Assembly (NCBI RefSeq): GCF_033439725.1
Contig: NW_026944383.1
Location: 7,378,001-7,442,000 of the forward strand
From: Neurospora tetraspora
Taxonomy: Eukaryota; Ascomycota; Sordariomycetes; Sordariales; Sordariaceae
Reading direction: 5' to 3'
DNA: 64,000 nt
Shown: positions 56,408 through 64,000 of the stretch, one piece after another
Layout: each line of letters starts with the position of its first letter
Numbering within the stretch: position 1 is the stretch's first letter
Program-made: the position numbers and the translations under genes
Notes under the pieces: generated by a model
The model's input: only the letters and a program-made list of their open reading frames with translations
Told to the model about the DNA's origin: nothing
The model's database searches: none

Positions 56408-59158
56408 TACCCCCTTAAATCTAATATACAAACTACGCCAAATCTACCCAAATATACCCTAAAATGCCCTAGAATCCTTCCAAAACTAGTTGGAAATAAT
56501 ATTATTTCCAAATTACTTCCTCGTCATAATAGCTTTCAAACTTTTACTTATAAGAGTTTTACTTTATTATTTATAATTACACTTACTAATTCGTTACCCG
56601 AATCTTCCTCTATGAAGTCCTTTATACCCTTTAGGCGGCCTATAATAATATTTCTACTACTAAATTCTCGTAAATAAATTTATAGCCGCTATAACTCTAC
56701 GAATCCTAGTTATTCTATAGATTTTAAATATATTATAGGAAGGAGGCTCTTTATAAGGCTATTCGTAATCTATTCTTTAGTAGGTATATAGACTATATTT
56801 ACTAATTTCTTCTCCTATGCTTACTTTAATTAGTATTTATATATATTAACGTACTTAAGCTTAATTACGAACCGAACTCCCTTCTTTACGACAAATTGTA
56901 TTGTTTATTTATTATTATTACTTATAAGCGTAGCCTCTTAATTTTCGAATTTTAGACTAAGTTTGTTAAAAAAATAGTAAATGTAAAGAGCCTCTTTAAT
57001 TCCTTAATTAAAGGATAATAGCTCGGCCTTTATAGATAAGGTTGTAATTATATTTTATTTATTAGTTTGCTAATTAATTATAGCGCTTAAGGATTTAAAT
57101 ATAAACGTTTATAAATTTTTTCAATTAAAAAGATTATTTATAAATAAGGAATTAATTATAATATAAAAATCCCAACAGTCTTTGCTACCTAATTAAAAGA
57201 CGTAGTCTTAAATTGTAAGAAGGTAGAATAGTACACGATCTGTAGCCGTATAATATATTAAAATAGGATTTAAATTAAATTAAATAAATTTAGAAATTGG
57301 GAATACTACGTTTAGTTGTAATGTAATAGCGATATAGAGAATTAAACCGATTTTGATTTAATATGTGTAAATGTTATATAAAACTACGCTATCTCAGTAA
57401 AGTAAAAGTTCTTCTTTAATTATAAATATAGAATATAACTTTTTAATACGCTTAACCTTTTCTGTAATCTTCTAAATATAATCGTATTATAATAATTAAA
57501 TTGATTTCTTCTTTCGGTTTCGAATAATTTCGATGCTTAAAAACTATTTTAATAGCTCTTTACCCGTTAATTGATATTTCCTTTCTATAGCGGCTACTAC
57601 CTCCTTAATTATAGTAATCTCTTTATTGCGATATTTATAAATATTAATAATATTATTAATATAAAAGAAGAAAAATATATTATCTTTAATTAAAATACTA
57701 AACTCTATAGGGAGAGGGTTTATATATATATAGTTACGAAAGTCTTAATAAATTCCTATTATTAGAGAAAGGGAGATTTATATAAATTATATAACGTATG
57801 TAGTAATTAAAATATTTAACTTTTCTTAATATATTTAGGGGGAACCTTTATAAATATTACTTGATTAAATATAACGTTAATAAAAGCGTTTTTTAAGTTG
57901 TATTAAATTAAATCAAAGTTAAAGTAGGCAATTATAATTATTAAAATATAAAACGACCCAATTATTAAAATCGTTGTATATATTTTATATATGCTATCTT
58001 TAAATTATTAATCCTTACATATAATTAAACGTATTTTATTCTTCAAAAACCGGCCGTTTTAGTCGAATTTATAAATGTATATTTATATCGAACCGAATAT
58101 TTCGTTGTTTCTCACCTCCTTAATACTAACCCATTTCTAAAATTTCTTATTTTTATACTTATCCAAATATTCTTTTTCTATATCCTTAAAAAATTCCCCA
58201 AAGGAGTAAGAATTGAAATTATTATAATATTTTAGAAAGGGTAGAAAATTAATTTAATAAAGGGTCTTTAATGTACCCTTTATTCTATAGTAATTAATAA
58301 TCTCCCTTATTATTTTTAATTTAAGATTATAGCCGGGATCGATATTAATACCCTTCTCTCTTATTAGTTCCAAAAAGGCGTAATTTATAACCTTATTTCC
58401 TTAGAAGCTTATAGATTAATTACCTTTTATAAATAAGAATAATGCGGCCTAATAAAGGTATTAATTTATAATTAGTTATAATTTTTTATTCGAACGAAAG
58501 AAATTAATTATTAGAAATGCGGCTAGATTATTAAAAGGAGTAGGGAAGTAGCCTTCTTCTTTATCCTTCGAATTCAAGACCGTACTTTAAAAATCCGATA
58601 GTAATTATACGAGCGGCAATAGTAAGGGCTTTAAACCCTACTGTTATATTTCTAATACCTATAAGACCTCTAAAGATCTAGATTATATCTATATTTCTAA
58701 AAACCCTAATTCCTCCTTTTCCCTTAATATATTCTCGGTCTCAGTAGGAAAATTTTAAATAATAGGGCTAAAAATTCTTTTATTTATAGCGGGTATAACT
58801 TTAACCTATAGGACGCCTATTTGCGTGATATTTATTTAATAAAAATCCTTTAATTATATAATTAATTCTTTAAAGGAAATATTAAAGGTATTATAAATTT
58901 TTTTAACGTTACTACTAGGGAAAACCTCGTCTTTATTAAATATGACGTTTCGTATAATAATAATAAAATTAATATAAGGAATCCACATCCTATATATATT
59001 TATTAATTAGTATCCAATTAAATAGCTAACCTAATTATAATTTTCAAATTTTATTAACTTATTCTATTCTTTTATAATTTCTATTATAAACGTAAAGGCT
59101 TTACAACTGTATATTTTAAAGTATATAATAATAGGAGAGGAGTTTAATAGAAGAATAA
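56408..59158 (-). mobile_element. RIP-degraded LTR retrotransposon internal region (right copy)
   Basis: About 2.75 kb of A+T-rich DNA with stops in all frames. Its last 230 bp (58930-59158) overlap in homology with 306-530 of the left copy, so the two copies together represent an element of roughly 5.5 kb. The copy is cut at 59158/59159 by another element. A short residual LTR and minus-strand polypurine tract support an LTR class; Copia versus Gypsy cannot be told. Confidence 0.7.
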
Positions 59159-61613
59159 TGTTAGGATCGTGGAGGAAGGTAGGTTGAGGTGCCTACGGAT
59201 AGCGTAAGTACGTAGGGGACGTTAAGGTAGGGGGAGGACCAAAAATATATTAATAGTTAACCCCAATAGTTTTGGAAGCGAATTCAACTAGCTATTTATA
59301 TTATTGTAAACTTTATTCTATAGTAGCTGAATCTACGACAGCTCCGAACCGTTCCAATACTATATTGCGGCGCTATACTATATAAATATTAGCATTCTTT
59401 AATATTAGTACGGGTTTAGTACCTAATAAATCCCTAACGACTTAATATAATCTCCCCTCCCCTAGGTTTTTATTTTAAAAACTTATAAATACGTTTTATC
59501 GGTAATTTCCTTACCAATATTCCTCCCTACAATTCCTCCGTAATCCACTTCTATAACCGAATATACTATTACTAAAATACCGCCCTCTCTATCTTTTTTT
59601 AACTCCCTACCGGTATTAATCCGCTACTTAATACTTATTAATTCTATTTTTCCGCTAGCTTCGACCGTTTTTTATTTACCATCTATTATTTCCTTATTTT
59701 CTACTAGCCGCCGTCCTAAATTTAAATTAACTACCTTCTATTTTATTATATTTTACCCCTCAATTACCGTTCTAACGCTTATTGGCCGTTTTTTTATTCT
59801 CAATTATCCTTTCCGCCTTTCCTCTATTCCCTTTTACTACCTTCTCTTACCGCCTTTCTTATAATGTATTATTTAAAATTAACCTATTTAAAAAAATTTC
59901 AATAATATCCGTACTTTTATACCTCGATTATTTACTACGATTCTATTCTATTTTATATTCCTAATTCTAATTATAAGAACCTTTCCTCCCTCCTTTTTCC
60001 TCTTTCTCCTCTTCTTCCTCCTTCTTTCGTTCAATTTATATATTTATTTATATTATTATTATAATTACCTTCCTAAGCCACGCCGATTAATATACCCTTT
60101 ATAATTTAGCCCTCCTTATTAAGCCCAATCGTCTTTAATTTTAATAAATATTTCTCCTTTCCGCCACGTTTTTTTTATATTAACCGTTTAATAGCGCTAT
60201 TTACAATCCGCTTTATACCGTCTTTACCTAGGAAGCTACGAACGCTATTACTAATTTACCCCCCAATATTACCAGCGCTACTATAATCCTAGCCGTAGGC
60301 TACTTCGTTTATACTTAATAAAATTTATTAAATTCCTATTCTTTTTTTATTAATGTTAATATTAATAATAAAAAATTTCTAAATAATAATACGTATTCAG
60401 TATATCCTGAAACTCTAAATTAGCGCCTTTATAATTTCCTTCCGGTCTTTTACAATTATATAATCGTATTCTAAAAGAATATAATTGCCGGTTATATAGG
60501 AAATATAAATAACGTTGCGCCTACCTTTACTATCACCTTCCGCAATTCCGCCAATATTTTAATAATTAGAATTTATATCCTTTACAAACGCTTTTATATT
60601 TTTCTTCTAATACCTTCCGAATTTTATAACCGCCGCCTTTATAAGTAGATAAAGCGCTATAATTTCTATTATTTTACCAACGGTCGCCCTACTAGTTAAA
60701 TTACCCTTATTATTATTTATATTTTTAATAACGAGTAATTTAATACTATAATTCCCACTTTCCTAATAATTCTTACTACCCCTATAGGTATAATCGGTTT
60801 AACGGATATTTTTTAAGTTATAAATTCGGTATACATCGATATTCATTGTTTATTATCTATCGAAGCGTTCCCTTAGCCTTACGATAGGAATACGCTAGTA
60901 TTAGCAGCTAATAATACAATAATAAACGAAAGTAAAATTTGAATTTAAATTATTTGTTAATAGGCGCGGCGGTCGCGCACGAGAGTTTAGTTCTTGAGAA
61001 AATAAATTCGATTCCTATATTAACGTGTAATTTAAATTCGGATTTAAAATTTAAATTAGGCGGTTATTACAATACTTAACCTTCTATTTCTATAATTTCC
61101 TAATCTTACTTTATTAGTAATATTATTATTTAGGGGGAGGAATATTGGCCTAATAAATAGTCGATAATTAGAAACTGGCGCACTATTACATTTCTTAGCT
61201 CGGCGTCCTCTATAATTCTTTAATTAACTACTCCTCCTTGTATTTATACACTATCGCCCGCATTCTTAATATAATTCCCCTAATTTTAATTTAATATATT
61301 ATATATTATAATCGTCTATTATTTTATATATTATAATTGTCTAATACTTTAGGTACATTATAATTACTAATACTCTATAATTACTAATAAGTTATAGTCG
61401 CTAATTATTTTAATTTTTATTATTAACTTATTTAATTTATTTTTATTAATTTAATTACCGGGCCCCCTTAGGCTTTTCTCTTTTATAATTCCTTCGCTTT
61501 GTATTCTTTTAATAGTTTTGGACAATTTAAATCCTTTTATAATACTTATTCGTTATCGTCATCCTAATACCCCTTCTATTTTATTTAATATTACCGATTC
61601 GTTCCCGACCTTC
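59159..61613. mobile_element. second RIP-degraded LTR-type element inserted in the first
   Basis: At 59159 homology to the left copy stops and a sequence starting TGTTAGGATCGTGG begins, a typical LTR start. The first 100 bp are G-rich. A likely LTR end lies near 59365. From about 59450 the plus strand is nearly free of G but keeps many C residues, a one-strand-biased mutation pattern. Short ORFs (such as 59782-59964) are A+T-rich artefacts. It continues beyond the solo LTR at 61614-61867. Confidence 0.55.
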
Positions 61614-61872
61614 TGTCATGCGTGGCCAGGGATAGGTACGAGTGCAAGGACTATACTACCCTAATGGCTAACTTGGACTAAAGACAAGAAGTTAAGGAAA
61701 GAAGGAAACCCCAAAAGGGAAGGCTAGATGGGAAGGACTAGGTTTTATACCCTGAACTCTGGGAGGGAGCCAGGCCAAGCCCAGAACCTGAACCATCTGA
61801 ACCAAACCCGTGAATGGAAGCCACCCGTGAATGGAATCCATGACGACTGGTGGTGCCAGCCGTCACACCTTC
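61609..61872. mobile_element. solo LTR (254 bp) with 5-bp target-site duplication CCTTC
   Basis: The LTR proper is 61614-61867, starting TGTCATGCG and ending CCGTCACA, flanked by direct CCTTC at 61609-61613 and 61868-61872. Its composition is normal, while both sides are heavily RIP-mutated. Inside it are two near-identical 17-bp units, CCCGTGAATGGAAGCCA (61807-61823) and CCCGTGAATGGAATCCA (61824-61840). Confidence 0.85.
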
Positions 61873-64000
61873 GATATTTTATAATCGTTTCTACTTTATA
61901 CTATACGAAATTATCCTCGACATCTATTCCTTTTCTTCATAACGTTACTATTAATTTTCTCTAAAATTTTAATAATAGCAGCTCGTCCCCTAATTAATTT
62001 TGTAACCCTTTCGGTAGCCGCCGTAGGGAGTACGTTTCCGCAACCCCGATTTAAATTAGTTAGATTACGTAAATAATAATTGCAGAATGATTCGGACGGC
62101 AATTTATCAATAATAGTATAAAAATAATTATTATAAATTTATTGTACTATTACTAATTTTTCGGCTTAATTTACCTATTCTAAATTATGAAAGATCTATA
62201 AATATAATTCTAAATTCTAATTTTATCGCTCCGTTTATTTGTCCGTTTACGGGTACTAAATAGTATTTAAACGGCGTTAAATATTGAATAATTTATAATA
62301 GGTTTTTTAAAAGTTGTTTATAAAAAGGTTCTTTCTATTAGATATAATAGAATTTAAGAGCCCGAATGGCTAGAATATAATTTATTAAAATGGGTATACG
62401 AATTGCTATATAGTAATTATTTTTTATATTGGAATATAGAGTACAAACTTAATAAAGCAGTCGCTAATAATTAGGACGGCGTTATAAGTATAATTAGATA
62501 TAAGGTCGTAAAATTTAAATAGGCCTATAATAAAATTATAAAGAATATTTTGCTATAGTACTATTAGGATAGGTAACGATACGAAGAGCCTATATAATTT
62601 ATAATTTTAAAGTTTAGTTTTTTAATATATTAGATATTAATAGACGTAGTCCTCTGTATTAGCGGCGATAGTAAATTAATAATAGTATTAAATAATCTTC
62701 TTAAGCGTTTTCCGTTATTTTAAGTATCTAATTATAATATTATTATAATAAATATAAAAGAATTCCGATTATATACTCTCCGGTATATAAATTTAATAAT
62801 AATAATGTAGTATTCTATTTTTTCCTATCTTCGAATTCTTTATTTTCCGCCCTCTCTTTAATTCTTTCTATACTTCTTCCGATATAAAAGAATCTATTCT
62901 TTACGCTTCTATTAATTATTAATTTAATAGAGGAAATTACTTACCCTCCTTTTATACCCTTATAATTACTACATATGCTCCTATATAATTAACGACGACG
63001 TTATTTACCCCTCCTCTACAACTTATAATAATTTTGTCCGTAAATTGTATTCTCTTCTTCAGTATCCCTTCGTCTCTATTTAAATTTTTATACTCCCCTA
63101 ATAATTCCCTATTTTTATTAATACTACATTTCTTATACTCCCCTTCTCAATTATCGTCTTCTTAATTTAATCCTTAAACCGATTTATTTTCTCCCCTATC
63201 TTCACACTATTTTTTCCTCTCTATTACTACCCTCTATATTTCTTAATTATTTAATAATGTTCTTTTTATATTATTATCCAGTATAGCCCCGTCCTATATT
63301 ACTTTTCCTTTTTTTTCACCTTCCCTAATAACCTATATTAGAAGACAATTTTCTTCAATTATTTCAATAATTTTGTATAATTATAATTTCTATAATAATC
63401 CGTCCGTTAAATTAAATTTCCCTACTTAATATTCGATATTGAAAATATATATTACTAATTCTAATACTTACTAATTTTACTATACGCTAACTCTATTTTT
63501 ACTTCTAAAATACTAAAAGTTTAAATAATCTGTAATAATAAGGAAAGGTTAATTAATATAGAATAAATATTATTTCTATATTTTTAGAGCGCCTATAATT
63601 ATTAATAATTCGCTGTCGCTAATACTATAGTACGTTTCTTCCGGGGATTTCTTACGAGAAAAGAATATAATAGGGTATTAACGCGTTTTATACAATTGCG
63701 TTAATATTATATTGATTACAAAATCGGACGTATTTATTTCTATTTAAATTAGTAAGGAAGGATTAAAATACTATAATATTAACATTTCTTAAAATGGTTA
63801 TTTTAATTCTTCGAATACTATTTTAACCGGTTCTAATAATTCGAATAGTTTCTATTTCTCTCGCTTTAATAAATCTATTAACGGAGCTATAATTTTAGAA
63901 TAGGACGTTATAAACTATCAATAAAACCCTATAAACCTTAAAAATTTTTAAATATTATAAATACTTTTTAGGGCTTCCTAATCCGTAATTACTATAACCC
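61873..64000. mobile_element. RIP-degraded repeat DNA, continuation of the second element
   Basis: Extremely A+T-rich with alternating T/C-rich and T/A-rich tracts, and no credible ORF. It is presumably the rest of the element that starts at 59159; the end lies outside the window. Confidence 0.6.

Noticed and set aside
59782-59964. 60-codon ORF in the right repeat region
   Set aside because: Its Phe/Leu/Ile/Tyr-only composition is a by-product of A+T-rich RIP DNA.
1-64000. CRISPR arrays, operons, Shine-Dalgarno sites, 5S rRNA
   Set aside because: The DNA is clearly nuclear fungal. No regularly spaced repeats and no 5S-like sequence were found by eye.

Overview
The window is a eukaryotic (filamentous ascomycete) chromosome segment, most probably Neurospora crassa or a close Sordariaceae relative. 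Genes carry short introns (about 50-70 bp) with GTRNGT donors, CTAAC-type branch points and YAG acceptors, and are mostly G+C-balanced. Both edges are very A+T-rich, stop-ridden retrotransposon relics of the kind made by RIP (repeat-induced point mutation). All gene models below were assembled by hand from splice signals; every multi-exon model closes in frame.

Layout. 1-3181: non-mutated LTR end, then a RIP-degraded LTR retrotransposon. 3850-8687: a fungal transcription-factor-like gene and a divergent aldo-keto reductase. 9932-19415: three secreted FAD-linked (BBE-type) oxidases, the third being srdI. 20140-21068: two intron-containing tRNA genes (Glu-CTC and Ile-AAT) lying inside the cluster. 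21627-43421: srdH (FAD monooxygenase), srdG (epoxide hydrolase), srdF and srdE (SDRs), srdD (cupin), srdC (SDR), srdB (cupin) and srdA (highly reducing polyketide synthase). 43919-44153: a 235-bp element with 37-bp inverted ends. 44260-55554: a small METTL13-like methyltransferase, a cellulose-active AA9 LPMO with CBM1, a RhoGAP-like protein and an RBR-type RING protein. 56243-64000: a second copy of the same retrotransposon, cut by a second RIP-degraded LTR element, which itself carries an intact solo LTR.

How the genes fit together. The srdA-srdI order and families match the Neurospora sordarial cluster as I remember it. SrdA makes a reduced polyketide. SDRs and a cupin (SrdC/D/E) convert it to an aromatic salicylaldehyde. 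The flavin oxidase SrdI re-oxidises the over-reduced benzyl alcohol. Cupin SrdB epoxidises the side-chain alkene and hydrolase SrdG opens the epoxide to sordarial. Symbols for srdF and srdH rest on gene order. Extra candidates next to the cluster are two more BBE oxidases, an aldo-keto reductase and a regulator. The cluster is therefore known; the less described parts are the paralogous oxidase trio, the degenerate ER domain of SrdA, the inverted-repeat element behind the PKS, and the nested LTR history of the flanks.
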